From contig DASXNK010000026.1 of assembly GCA_036495095.1 (NCBI GenBank), positions 1 to 43,212 of the forward strand: 43,212 bases of DNA. Direction: 5' to 3'. Numbering within the stretch: the stretch's first letter is position 1; every line of letters begins with the position of its first letter. Shown here in pieces: positions 7,212-15,374 of the stretch. The stretch is from Candidatus Dormiibacterota bacterium (GTDB taxonomy: Bacteria > Chloroflexota > Dormibacteria > Aeolococcales > Aeolococcaceae). The translations under genes were made by a program, and so were the position numbers. The notes beneath the pieces were generated by a model. That model saw only the letters and a program-made list of their open reading frames with translations, was not told the origin of the DNA and made no database searches.

Positions 7212-8762
7212 TCAGGCCGCCACCTCCACCGCGGCCGCCGGCACCGCCTCGATCACGGGCGGGGCGGGCAGCGTCTCGTAGCTCTCCGCGTCGAAGTGGC
7301 GCACCAGCCTGCGGAAGCGGAAGCTGAAGTCGGGCCAGAGCGTGGTGTTCCTGCCATTGCCGTCCAGATACCAGCTGGCGCAGCCGCCCGCGGTCCACAC
7401 CGTGCCGGCCATGGCGCGCTGCACCCGGTCGTTGAAGGCGGCCTGTGCCGCCGGCCGCACCGCGATCGCGCCCACCGACCATGCGCGCATGTGGCGCAGC
7501 GCCTCGACCACGTATCCCGCCTGCGCCTCGGCCATCAGAACCACCGAGGTGTGGCCGAGCCCGGTGTTGGGGCCGAGCAGCAGGAACAGGTTGGGGAAGC
7601 CGGCCACCGTGGTCCCCCGGTGCGCCGCCATGCCGCCGGCCCACACCTCGGCGAGGCTGCGGCCGTCGCCGCCGCGTACCCGACCGGCGATCGGCACGTC
7701 GGTGACGTGGAACCCGGTGCCGAAGATGATGGTGTCGACGGCGCGCTCGCGCCCGTCGCGGGTGACGATCGAGTGCTCGCGCACCTCGGCGATGCCGTCG
7801 GTGACCACCTCGACGTTGTCCCGGGAGAGCGCCGGGAGGTAGTCGTCGGAGATGAGGATCCGCTTGCAGCCCGGCGCGTAGTCGGGGGTGAGCCGGGCGC
7901 GCAGCCGGGGGTCGGGGACCTGCCGCCGGAGGTGCATGCGGGCGACCGCCTCGACCACCGGCGCGAGCCGGGCGCGCACCAGCGGCAGCGCATAGAGCTC
8001 GCGTCCCCAGTAGATCGCGTTGCGCATCAGCCGCTGCGCCGCCGGCAGGCGCCGGTAGACGGCGCGCTCGGCGCCGGTGATCGGGCGCGCCGGGCGCGGC
8101 ATGATCCACGGCGGGGTGCGCTGGAAGACGTGCAGGGCGCCGACCCGGGGCTGGATCCTGGGCACGAACTGGATCGCCGAGGCGCCGGTGCCGATCACCG
8201 CCACCCGCTCGCCGGCGAGGTCGTGCTCGTGGTCCCAGGTCGCGGAGTGGAAGGTCGTGCCCCGGAAGCGGTCGAGTCCGGGCAGGCGGGGGATCGACGG
8301 CTCGCTGAGCGGTCCCGCGGCGGTCACCAGCACCCGCGCCGAGAGCGGGCCCTGCGTGGTCTCGATCCGCCAGCGCTGGGTGCGCTCGTCCCACGCCGCA
8401 TCCCGCATCTCGCAGTTCAGGTGGACGTGGGGGAGCACGCCCTGCTCCTCGGCGACGCCGCGCAGGTAGGCCTGGATCTCGGGCTGGGGCGAGAAGGTCG
8501 AGCTCCACTCCGGGTTGGGCGCGAAGGAGAACGAGTAGAGGTGGCTGGGCACGTCGCAGGCGCAGCCGGGGTAGGAGTTGTCGCGCCAGGTGCCGCCGAC
8601 GTCGCCGCCGCGCTCGAGGACGACGAAGTCGCGGTTCCCCTCCTGGAGGAGGCGGACGGCCATCGCCAGGCCCGAGAAGCCGCCGCCCACGATGGCGACG
8701 TCGACCGCCGCGGGCAGCGGAGCCGCCTCGGCCGGGGCGGGGGAGTGCTCGACGGTGGTCAT
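7212..8762 (-). CDS. flavin-containing monooxygenase, Baeyer-Villiger type
   Basis: A 516-residue FAD- and NADPH-dependent monooxygenase that should insert oxygen into ketones or similar carbonyl compounds. The FAD-binding loop VGGGFSGL lies at 25-32, the Baeyer-Villiger fingerprint F-x-G-x-x-x-H-x-x-x-W is present as FRGTTFHSATW at 166-176, and the NADPH-binding loop IGTGASAIQ follows at 190-198. Further family landmarks are GGTWRDNSYPGCACD, IIFGTGFHV and FLLLGPNTGLGHTS. No signal peptide, so cytoplasmic. The ATG at 8762 has GGAGG about 12 bases upstream; an in-frame ATG at 8786 would add eight residues. It is divergent from a TetR gene and its promoter lies inside a three-copy repeat array, so TetR control is likely. 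The substrate cannot be deduced. Confidence 0.93.
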   Translation of the reverse strand: MTTVEHSPAPAEAAPLPAAVDVAIVGGGFSGLAMAVRLLQEGNRDFVVLERGGDVGGTWRDNSYPGCACDVPSHLYSFSFAPNPEWSSTFSPQPEIQAYLRGVAEEQGVLPHVHLNCEMRDAAWDERTQRWRIETTQGPLSARVLVTAAGPLSEPSIPRLPGLDRFRGTTFHSATWDHEHDLAGERVAVIGTGASAIQFVPRIQPRVGALHVFQRTPPWIMPRPARPITGAERAVYRRLPAAQRLMRNAIYWGRELYALPLVRARLAPVVEAVARMHLRRQVPDPRLRARLTPDYAPGCKRILISDDYLPALSRDNVEVVTDGIAEVREHSIVTRDGRERAVDTIIFGTGFHVTDVPIAGRVRGGDGRSLAEVWAGGMAAHRGTTVAGFPNLFLLLGPNTGLGHTSVVLMAEAQAGYVVEALRHMRAWSVGAIAVRPAAQAAFNDRVQRAMAGTVWTAGGCASWYLDGNGRNTTLWPDFSFRFRRLVRHFDAESYETLPAPPVIEAVPAAAVEVAA

Positions 8763-8789
8763 GGCCTGCGCGTCCTCCACGTTCATCCA

Positions 8790-8843
8790 GGTTACGCTGC
8801 TGTAGGTTACGCAAGCGTAGGCTACGGTGGTGTAACCTGTCAA
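8790..8843. promoter_or_regulatory. monooxygenase promoter and three tandem 15-bp repeats, likely TetR operators
   Basis: Three head-to-tail 15-mers, GGTTACGCTGCTGTA (8790-8804), GGTTACGCAAGCGTA (8805-8819) and GGCTACGGTGGTGTA (8820-8834), each made of a TACGC/GCGTA-like dyad. On the minus strand TTGACA (8838-8843), an 18-base spacer and TACGCT (8814-8819) form the monooxygenase promoter, so two repeats lie in or across it. The flanks GGTTAC and GTAACC also make a larger inverted repeat. Confidence 0.7.
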
Positions 8844-8879
8844 GCCAGGGGAAGGCGCGTCAGCGCTCAGAGGAACGTC

Positions 8880-9473
8880 ATGGCGATGCGGATGAGCGGC
8901 CCGGAGCGGCGGGAGCAGATCCTCGACGCGACCCGGTCGATCGTGGGCGGCCGCGGCTTCCACGCGGTCTCGATCGAGGCGGTGTCCCGGGCGGCGGGGA
9001 TCACCCGGCCGATCGTGTACGAGCACTTCGAGAGCCTCGGCGGCCTGCTCAACGCCCTGGTCGTCCGCGAGAGCGCGCGGGCGCTGGCCCAGGTCTCGGC
9101 GGCGCTGCCCGCCACCCTCGGCGCTGGCGACCCCCGCGAGGAGCTGCTGGCGGCACTGCGCGGCTACCTCGACGCGGTGCGGTCCGACCCGATCACCTGG
9201 CGGCTGGTGCTGATGCCTCCCGAGGGCGCCCCGGAGCTGCTCCGCGAGCACATCGCCGCGGGCCGCGCGATGGTGGTCGCGCGGCTCGCCGAGGCGGTGC
9301 GCCCCGGGTTCGGGCCGGGGGGCGAGTCGCCCGATCCCGAGCTCACCGCCCGGATGATGTCCGCGCTCGCCGACGAGGGTGCGCGGCTGCTGCTCACCGA
9401 CCCCGACCAGTACCCGGTCGAGCGCATTCTCGCGCAGACCGGCTGGATCCTCGACCAGCTCGGCGCGGGGTGA
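8880..9473 (+). CDS. TetR/AcrR-family transcriptional regulator
   Basis: A 197-residue TetR regulator. The N-terminal HTH runs from about residue 8 to 55: REQILDATRSIVGGRGFHAVSIEAVSRAAGITRPIVYEHFESLGGLLNALV is the standard arrangement of helices 1 to 4, with the recognition helix ending in IVYEHF. The C-terminal ligand domain is helical and gives no clue to the inducer. The ATG at 8880 follows AGAGGA with five to six bases of spacing. It is divergent from the Baeyer-Villiger-type monooxygenase, and the 117-bp gap contains the 15-bp repeat array and both promoters, so it probably represses the monooxygenase and itself in the absence of a ketone or lipid-like inducer. That link is inference from position. 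Confidence 0.92.
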   Translation: MAMRMSGPERREQILDATRSIVGGRGFHAVSIEAVSRAAGITRPIVYEHFESLGGLLNALVVRESARALAQVSAALPATLGAGDPREELLAALRGYLDAVRSDPITWRLVLMPPEGAPELLREHIAAGRAMVVARLAEAVRPGFGPGGESPDPELTARMMSALADEGARLLLTDPDQYPVERILAQTGWILDQLGAG

Positions 9474-9504
9474 CCGGCGCGTCCCCGGCTGGCATCATCG
9501 GGGG

Positions 9505-9627
9505 ATGAGCGACCAGGAGACCCGCGTCTGCTACCTGTGCAAGAAGAGGACGCCGGCGGCGGACCGCCGCTGCGCGCACTGCGGCGCCATCCTCATCCGC
9601 CCCTCAGCAGGCGGTACCGGCGGATGA
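9505..9627 (+). CDS. small zinc-ribbon protein
   Basis: A 40-residue frame holding two paired cysteine knuckles, CYLC and CAHC, 15 residues apart, which is the layout of a zinc ribbon. The start ATG at 9505 has only a G run upstream, so translation strength is uncertain. The gene lies 31 bases after the TetR gene and its last 35 bases overlap the 3' end of pgi on the other strand. Such miniature zinc ribbons are often missed; function is unknown. The regular cysteine spacing argues against a chance frame. Confidence 0.55.
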   Translation: MSDQETRVCYLCKKRTPAADRRCAHCGAILIRPSAGGTGG

Positions 9628-11224
9628 GGGCGTTCGTCGACGAGTCGTGAGAGAGCTCCGGCTCCGCCGGGCTCCGCAGCTCGTCGAGGATGCGCACCGC
9701 CAGCAGCTTGCCGAGCTCGACCCCCCACTGATCGAAGGAGTCGATCCCCCAGATGGCGCCCTGGGTGAAGACGCTGTGCTCGTAGAGGGCCACCAGCGCG
9801 CCGAGCAGCCGGGGGGTGAGGCGCTCGGCGAGCAGGACGTTGCTCGGCCGGTTCCCCTCCATGACCCGGTGCGGCACCACCCGCTCGTCTGACCCCTCGG
9901 CGCGCACCTCGTCCTCGGTCTTGCCGAACGCCAGCGCCTCGGCCTGGGCGAAGACGTTGGAGATGAGGATGTCGTGGTGCTCGCCGAGCGGGTTGAGGCT
10001 GCGCGCGAATCCGATGAGGTCGGCGGGGACCAGGGTCGTCCCCTGGTGGAGGAGCTGGTAGAAGCTGTGCTGTCCGTTGGTTCCCGGCTCGCCCCAGTAC
10101 ACGGCCCCGGTGTCGTAGTCGACGCGGTGGCCCTCGAGGGTGACGTGCTTCCCGTTCGACTCCATGGTGAGCTGCTGGAGGTAGGCGGGGAAGCGCTTCA
10201 GGTACTGGTCGTAGGGGAGCACCGCCGCCGTCTGGGCGCCGAAGAAGTCGCGGTACCACACCCCCAGCAGCGCCATCAGCACGGGCAGGTTCTCGCCGAG
10301 GGGCGCGGTGCGGAAGTGCTCGTCCATCTCGTGGAAGCCGGCCAGCATCTCGCGGAACCGGTCCGGACCGATCGCGATCATGGTGGACAGCCCGACCGCC
10401 GAATCCATCGAGTACCGGCCTCCGACCCAGTCCCAGAACCCGAACATGTTGGCGGTGTCGATGCCGAACGCCGCCACCCGCTCGGCGTTGGTCGACACCG
10501 CGACGAAGTGGCGTGCCACCGCGGATTCGTCGCCGAGGCGCTCGACGAGCCAGCGCCGCGCCGAGGTGGCGTTGGTCAGCGTCTCCAGGGTGCCGAAGGT
10601 CTTCGAGACGACGATGAAGAGGGTCTCCTCGGCGGCCAGGTCACGGGTCGCCTCGACCAGGTCGGTGGCGTCGACGTTGGAGACGAACCGGAAGTCGAGG
10701 TCCCGGTCGGAGTAGTGACGCAGCGCCTCGTAGGCCATCACCGGGCCGAGGTCGGAGCCGCCGATGCCGATGTTGACCACGGTGCGGATGCGGCGGCCGG
10801 TGTGCCCCGTCCAGCGGCCCGAGCGCACCGCGTCGGCGAGCTCGCTCATCCGGTCGAGGACCTGGTGCACCTCGGCGACCACGTCGACGCCGTCGACCAC
10901 CAGGGTCCGGTCGCGGGGCATGCGGAGCGCGACGTGGAGCACGGCGCGGTCCTCGGACACGTTGATGTGCTCGCCGCGGAACATCATGTCGCGGTGCTCG
11001 GGCACGCCGCTCTCCTCGGCGAGCGCGACCAGGAGGCGCATGGACTCGTCGGTGACCCGGTTCTTGGAGTAGTCGAGGTGGATCCCGGCGGCGTCCGCGG
11101 TGAGCCGCTCCCCGCGCCCCGGGTCGGCGGCGAACAGGTCACGGAGGTGGCGGCCCTCGATCTCGGCGTGGTGCCGCTCGAGGGCTCTCCACGCGGCGCG
11201 CTCCCGCAGCCGGGCCAGGGTCAT
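9593..11224 (-). CDS. pgi: glucose-6-phosphate isomerase
   Basis: Interconverts glucose 6-phosphate and fructose 6-phosphate in glycolysis and gluconeogenesis. The 543-residue length is that of the long (E. coli/eukaryotic) PGI type. Both family signatures are present: [14 protein letters not shown], and [18 protein letters not shown] with the catalytic lysine at its end. The sugar-phosphate loop reads [10 protein letters not shown], where the usual second threonine is glycine but the Ser, first Thr and last Thr are kept. [16 protein letters not shown] carries the catalytic glutamine/histidine region. The ATG at 11224 has GGAG eight bases upstream within the 13-base gap after the DinB/maleylpyruvate-isomerase gene, so the two are likely co-transcribed. 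The 3' end overlaps the small zinc-ribbon gene. Confidence 0.97.
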   Translation of the reverse strand: MTLARLRERAAWRALERHHAEIEGRHLRDLFAADPGRGERLTADAAGIHLDYSKNRVTDESMRLLVALAEESGVPEHRDMMFRGEHINVSEDRAVLHVALRMPRDRTLVVDGVDVVAEVHQVLDRMSELADAVRSGRWTGHTGRRIRTVVNIGIGGSDLGPVMAYEALRHYSDRDLDFRFVSNVDATDLVEATRDLAAEETLFIVVSKTFGTLETLTNATSARRWLVERLGDESAVARHFVAVSTNAERVAAFGIDTANMFGFWDWVGGRYSMDSAVGLSTMIAIGPDRFREMLAGFHEMDEHFRTAPLGENLPVLMALLGVWYRDFFGAQTAAVLPYDQYLKRFPAYLQQLTMESNGKHVTLEGHRVDYDTGAVYWGEPGTNGQHSFYQLLHQGTTLVPADLIGFARSLNPLGEHHDILISNVFAQAEALAFGKTEDEVRAEGSDERVVPHRVMEGNRPSNVLLAERLTPRLLGALVALYEHSVFTQGAIWGIDSFDQWGVELGKLLAVRILDELRSPAEPELSHDSSTNALIRRYRLLRGG

Positions 11225-11237
11225 GGCCGGCGCTCCG

Positions 11238-11879
11238 TCATGCCGGCTCGGCCCCGAGCCGGCCCGCCAGCGTCGGCAGGCCCTCCCCGGCGAGCCCGAC
11301 GAGCCCGGCGGGGCGGCCGGTCATGGCCAGCAGCAGCGACACCGCCGGCCCGGTCACGTCGGGCCCGGTCCCCGTCGACCACTCCTGGTCGGTGGCGCGC
11401 AGGGTGAGGCCGGCGATCCGCCTCTTGGTCCCCAGCAGCAGGTTGGAGCCCTTGTAGAAGTCGGCGCTGCGGGCCACCACCTCCGCCGGATAGGCGTGGG
11501 CGATGCCGAGCGGGCGGCGGATGTCCTCGCCGTGGAGGACGCACTCGCCGATCATCGCGTCGATCGGCCCGGGGGGATGGCTGGTGGCGCTCAGCTGCGC
11601 CCGGAAGCGGCCGAGCGCGTCGGCGCCGCTGTCCCCCCGCTCGGCGACGACCTCCCTGGCCACCATCGCGTTGAAGCGGAAGCCGGAGCCGGCGAGCCGC
11701 ACGAAGAACGCCGGCGGGGTGAGCTTCGCGGTCGCCGTCATGTGGGCGAGGACGTCGCGCACCGACCACCCCGTGCAGAGCGAGGGCGTCGCCCAGCGCG
11801 ACTCGGGCAGAGGCTCGAGGTCGGCGGCGAGGGCGGCGCGCTCGGCGTGGATGAGCGGCCAGGGGTCCGAGGCAGCCAC
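11238..11879 (-). CDS. maleylpyruvate isomerase/DinB-like four-helix protein
   Basis: A 213-residue member of the DinB/maleylpyruvate isomerase N-terminal family (often annotated TIGR03083). The start reads [41 protein letters not shown], with the W-x-x-P-S-L-C-x-G-W-x-V-x-D-V-L-A-H pattern typical of the group; the histidine of LAHM and the later H of [11 protein letters not shown] match positions that bind a divalent metal in family members. In Actinomycetota some members use mycothiol as a cofactor, but the substrate of this one cannot be told. The GTG at 11879 has GGAGG seven bases upstream. It lies directly upstream of pgi in a probable two-gene operon. Confidence 0.85.
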   Translation of the reverse strand: MAASDPWPLIHAERAALAADLEPLPESRWATPSLCTGWSVRDVLAHMTATAKLTPPAFFVRLAGSGFRFNAMVAREVVAERGDSGADALGRFRAQLSATSHPPGPIDAMIGECVLHGEDIRRPLGIAHAYPAEVVARSADFYKGSNLLLGTKRRIAGLTLRATDQEWSTGTGPDVTGPAVSLLLAMTGRPAGLVGLAGEGLPTLAGRLGAEPA

Positions 11880-12110
11880 TGGTGTCCTCCGATGTCAGCG
11901 AGGCGTCGAAACCGCCTGTCGCATTGTGCACGGCAGCCGGCCACCGGTGTGGTGAGTTGGCTGTCACCGGCAGTCACGTCGACAGTCAGGGCTTTGATCA
12001 CCGACTCCGGGTTCACCCGTGTTGACAGCGGGTTTCCCATTGCTCGACCTCGACATTCGACCATGGTTGCGTCAGCATGGGCGCGCGCTCGCGAGCGACG
12101 AGAGGGGGCC
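11880..12110. other. 231-bp divergent intergenic region
   Basis: This gap lies between two divergently transcribed genes. It contains the ribosome site of the DinB-like gene at its left end and the GAGAGGGGG site of the glycine-rich protein gene at its right end. A TTGACA occurs at 12022-12027 on the plus strand, but no matching -10 stands at the usual distance. I see no RNA gene or clear operator. Confidence 0.5.
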
Positions 12111-13325
12111 ATGAGGAGGCCGACCGTGTCCGTCGAACACATCACCATGCGTGCCCGAGCCCTGCTCGGGTGCGCCGCCACCGCCGGGCTGCTCGCCGCG
12201 GCCGGTGCACTCCTGCCGCCGGCGTCGGTGCGGGGGGCCACCGACGGGTGCAGCACCACCACCGGCACCACCACCTGCAGGTACGCGACCCCCGGAGAGC
12301 ACAGCCTCGCCGTGCCCCCGGGGACGGCGGTGCTGCGCATCGGCGCGACCGGCGCGGCCGGCGCCGGCGGTGCCACGGGCGGACGGGCCGGGATGGGCGG
12401 CGCCGGCGGCGCCGGGGCGGTGGTCACCGCCGACGTCCCCGCGCCTCCGGGGGTGACCACCCTCTACGTCGAGGTCGGCGGCCCCGGCGGCGCCGGCGGG
12501 CCGGCCACCGGTCACGGCGACGGGGGCGCCCCCGGGCTGAACGGCGGCAACGGTGGCGGGAGCGGCACCGGGGGCGGCGGCGGTGGAGGAGGGGGCGGCT
12601 CCGACGTCCGCACCTGCGCGGTGGCGGCCTGCTCGTCCGCGGCGTTCGGCACCGCCGCCGATCCGCGACTGCTGGTCGCCGGTGGTGGCGGCGGTGGCGG
12701 TGGCAACGGCACCGGCGGCCGCGGCGGTGCCGGCGGCAACGGGGCCGGCGCTCCCGGACCGTCGGGCGCCGTCTACCCAGGCGGCGCCGGAACCGCCGGC
12801 ACCGAGAGCGGCGGGGGCGGCGGCAGCACCGCCGGAGGCTCCGCCGGCGGGTCCGGCAGCGACGCCGGAGGGGCTGGCGCCGCCCCGGGTGGCGGCTTTG
12901 GCGGCACCTATCCGTTCGGTCAGGGCGGCGGCGGAGCCGGGGGCGGCGGTCTCTTCGGTGGCGGCGGCGGTGGCGGCAGCCAGGGCGGGAGCGGCGGCGG
13001 CGGCGGGGGCGGGTCCAGCCTCGTGCGCCCCGGCGCCAGCCGTGCCACCGCCACCGTCGGGGCCGGGGCGACGCCGGCGGTGACCATCACCTTCGCGGCG
13101 CCGGCGGTGCCCAACCCCGTCACCACGACGGCCACGACGACGGCCGGCGGGGGCGTCTCGTCGACGTCCACCACCAGCAGCGCCGTCGCCACCGCATCGG
13201 GGACCGCGGGCGGGGCGTTGTCGCCACCTGCGACCGGAACTCCGCAACCCTGGGACGGGGCGGCGCTGGTCGTCGCCGGAGCCGCGGTCGTGGTGATCGC
13301 TCTCGCCCGGCGGCGCCGGCGGTAG
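12111..13325 (+). CDS. secreted glycine-rich protein with LPXTG-like C-terminal anchor
   Basis: A 404-residue surface protein. A basic start and a hydrophobic stretch (ALLGCAATAGLLAAAGALLPPASVRGA) form a signal peptide. Residues about 45-90 read like the small beta domain seen ahead of glycine-rich regions (CRYATPGEHSLAVPPGTAVLRI). The body, about 230 residues, is an extreme Gly/Ala/Ser-rich region with long glycine runs. The end has the layout of a sortase sorting signal: PPATG, a hydrophobic helix (GAALVVAGAAVVVIALA) and a final run of arginines. The motif is P-P-A-T-G rather than L-P-x-T-G, so anchoring by a sortase is plausible but unproven; a sortase-like gene lies at 34482. The ATG at 12111 follows GAGAGGGGG. 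Function may be a flexible wall or sheath component. Confidence 0.8.
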   Translation: MRRPTVSVEHITMRARALLGCAATAGLLAAAGALLPPASVRGATDGCSTTTGTTTCRYATPGEHSLAVPPGTAVLRIGATGAAGAGGATGGRAGMGGAGGAGAVVTADVPAPPGVTTLYVEVGGPGGAGGPATGHGDGGAPGLNGGNGGGSGTGGGGGGGGGGSDVRTCAVAACSSAAFGTAADPRLLVAGGGGGGGGNGTGGRGGAGGNGAGAPGPSGAVYPGGAGTAGTESGGGGGSTAGGSAGGSGSDAGGAGAAPGGGFGGTYPFGQGGGGAGGGGLFGGGGGGGSQGGSGGGGGGGSSLVRPGASRATATVGAGATPAVTITFAAPAVPNPVTTTATTTAGGGVSSTSTTSSAVATASGTAGGALSPPATGTPQPWDGAALVVAGAAVVVIALARRRRR

Positions 13326-13385
13326 GGAGCGCCGCTGGGATCAGCCGCCGGCATGAGCTCGGCCCATCGGTGACAATGACGGCTC

Positions 13386-14066
13386 ATGGAGATGGAGGGC
13401 GGGGCTGACCAGGGCGCGCCGCGGGCCGCGCTGCTGGTGGTGCCCCGGCTGCGGGGCGTCATCCACCAGTACGCGTTCTTCGCCGCGCTGCTCATCGGCG
13501 CGACCCTGATCGGGGTGGCGTCCTCGGGACGTGCCCGGACGGCGGTGGCGATCTACGCCGCCGGCCTCGCCGGCTGCCTGGGGACGAGCGCGCTGTACCA
13601 CCGCGGCCACTGGTCGCCCGGGGTCCGGGCATGGCTGTGCCGCCTCGACCACTCCATGATCTTCGTCCTCATCGCCGGCACCTACACGCCGGTCTGCATG
13701 CTCGCCCTCTCCGGCACCCTGGGGACGGCGATGCTCGTCACCGTCTGGGTGGGCGCCGCGGTCGGCATCGTCATGACCCTGGTCTGGTGGCGGCCACCGG
13801 CGCTCGCCGAGGTGCTGCCCTACATCGTGCTCGGCTGGGTGGCGATCGTCGCCCTGCCCCAGCTCGGCGCCGCGCTGGGATGGCTGGCGCTGCTGCTGCT
13901 GTTCGCCGGCGGCGCCCTCTACACCGTGGGGGCGGTGATCTACGGGCTGGAGCGGCCCGACCCCTTCCCGAAGGTCTTCGGCTACCACGAGATCTTCCAC
14001 TGCTTCACCATCGCCGCAGCGGGCGCTCACCTCGCGGTGGTGACGCTCCTCCTGGCGCGCGCCTGA
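13386..14066 (+). CDS. hemolysin III/PAQR-family membrane protein
   Basis: A 226-residue polytopic membrane protein of the hemolysin III (YqfA/PAQR) family. About seven hydrophobic helices are visible. The zinc-site motifs of the family are all present: S-x-x-x-H as SALYH, the RLDHSMIF aspartate, and the GYHEIFHCFTIAAAGAH segment near the end with the paired histidines. PAQR-type proteins resemble ceramidase-like hydrolases; in bacteria they are linked to membrane lipid homeostasis, and the name hemolysin is historic and does not imply toxicity here. The start could be 13386 or the second ATG at 13392; neither has a strong ribosome site. It stands alone and converges with the alpha/beta hydrolase gene. 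Confidence 0.93.
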   Translation: MEMEGGADQGAPRAALLVVPRLRGVIHQYAFFAALLIGATLIGVASSGRARTAVAIYAAGLAGCLGTSALYHRGHWSPGVRAWLCRLDHSMIFVLIAGTYTPVCMLALSGTLGTAMLVTVWVGAAVGIVMTLVWWRPPALAEVLPYIVLGWVAIVALPQLGAALGWLALLLLFAGGALYTVGAVIYGLERPDPFPKVFGYHEIFHCFTIAAAGAHLAVVTLLLARA

Positions 14067-14084
14067 CCGGCCGGCGGCACAAGG

Positions 14085-15284
14085 CTATGCGGGGGCGTCC
14101 GCGGAGAGCGAGGTGAGCAGCTCGCCGAGGGGTCTGCAGAACTCGTCGTTGTCCCAGTAGTCGTGGGCGGGCAGGCCGCCGCCGCCGGCGACGCTGGCGA
14201 CGTTGTCGACCCTGACGTCGCGCACCGGGATCGGCCTCCGCTCACCCGTGTCGGGGTCGTAGCTGAAGAACAGCCCGGGGGCGCCGGCGGCCAGCGGCTC
14301 GCCCAGCCGCCAGGTCGCGGGTGGTGCGAGCGGGTCGGCGATCGGGTCGCGCTCGTCGTAGAAGTTGATCCAGGGACCGCGCATCGCCCGCAGGTTGGCT
14401 CCGTCGGTGCCCCAGCCGAGCAGCTCGACGTACTTCCGCAGCGGGCTCCCCGCGGTCACCAGCGCGGCGGTGCGGTCGAAGAGCGGCGGCGGCAGCTGGG
14501 CGAGGACGTCGAACGCGAGCACGGTGCCGTTGCTGTGGCCGTTCACCACAACCCGGTCGACGTCGGCGCGGAGGAGCAGGCGGAGGAGCGCCTCCCGGAC
14601 GAAGGCGCGCACCCGCTCGCGCAGCTCGTTGCGTGCGACGTAGGCGGCGACATCGTCCTCGACCTGGCGGAGGACGCCGAGCAGGCCGGTGGGGCGGGGG
14701 GGCGCGTCCGCCGGTGGGCTCCGGCGCAGCAGCCCGGGGAGGAGGTGGTGCTGGACCGGGTCCACGTCGGTGCGGACCCGCAGCGACGGCCGGGCCGACG
14801 GCGGGGCGTCGGCCTCGGTCTGGTGCCCGAAGACCGCTCCGACGTCGCGCACCGCCGTCCGCACCAGTCCGGAGATGGTCGCGTAGTGGGTGATCGAGGA
14901 GAGCCCGAGCGCGGCCACGTCGATCAGCGCCGCGGGGTCCGGGCCCTCCTCCTCGAGGTGGGAGTACACCAGCGCCACGTGGGCGACGCCCCGATCCGCT
15001 CCGGAGAGCCGCTGCCAGGCCGCCGAGGCGTCGGTGCGCCAGCGTCCGCCGTCGGTGAGCAGGCGGCCGAGTCGCACCAGCCCGGGCTCGACGGCGTGGC
15101 TCTCGGGCGGCCAGGTGCTCTGCACGTACACCGGTCCGCGATCGCGGTTGGGATCGTCGCCCAACCCCTCGCCCAGGGCGCCGCGAAGCCTCTCGTGGAG
15201 GTCGTCCGCATAGCCGGGCACCCCTGCGGCCGGCGGCTGCTGGAAGCCGATCCCGTGGATGGTGAGGAGGCAGGTGAGCGCCAT
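14085..15284 (-). CDS. alpha/beta hydrolase-fold protein
   Basis: A 399-residue probable serine hydrolase. The N-terminus CLLTIHGIGFQ is the first strand and oxyanion region, and VVNGHSNGTVLAFDVL contains the nucleophile elbow G-H-S-N-G in the middle of the protein. A candidate acid is in NFYDERDPIADPL and a candidate histidine in PAHDYWDN near the C-terminus, in correct order for a Ser-Asp-His triad. This architecture, with a long insert between first strand and elbow, is seen in lipase-like hydrolases of unknown substrate. No signal peptide is present. It is the last gene of a minus-strand run that begins with the MacB-like gene at 19591, but the 90-base gap upstream leaves co-transcription uncertain. 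Confidence 0.82.
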   Translation of the reverse strand: MALTCLLTIHGIGFQQPPAAGVPGYADDLHERLRGALGEGLGDDPNRDRGPVYVQSTWPPESHAVEPGLVRLGRLLTDGGRWRTDASAAWQRLSGADRGVAHVALVYSHLEEEGPDPAALIDVAALGLSSITHYATISGLVRTAVRDVGAVFGHQTEADAPPSARPSLRVRTDVDPVQHHLLPGLLRRSPPADAPPRPTGLLGVLRQVEDDVAAYVARNELRERVRAFVREALLRLLLRADVDRVVVNGHSNGTVLAFDVLAQLPPPLFDRTAALVTAGSPLRKYVELLGWGTDGANLRAMRGPWINFYDERDPIADPLAPPATWRLGEPLAAGAPGLFFSYDPDTGERRPIPVRDVRVDNVASVAGGGGLPAHDYWDNDEFCRPLGELLTSLSADAPA

Positions 15285-15374
15285 CGCCGCAGGGAATCGT
15301 AGCCGCCCCGCGCCGCGATGACCGGGCCCGGCGTCAGCGGACGTCGCCGAGGAGCGCCAGCGTGGCCACGCCGG

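Noticed and set aside
6040-7327. Plus-strand frame antisense to the SRPBCC and ArsR genes
   Set aside because: Arg/Ser-rich translation with no pattern; both minus-strand genes are firmly identified.
7161-8879. Plus-strand extension of the TetR frame over the monooxygenase gene
   Set aside because: It has no domain until the TetR HTH at 8880, where a ribosome site also stands.
11100-12110. Plus-strand extension of the glycine-rich protein over pgi and the DinB-like gene
   Set aside because: The signal peptide and ribosome site are at 12111; upstream translation is a shadow.
13386-14066. Hemolysin as a virulence toxin
   Set aside because: The family is a PAQR-type membrane protein found in many harmless bacteria; the name is historic.
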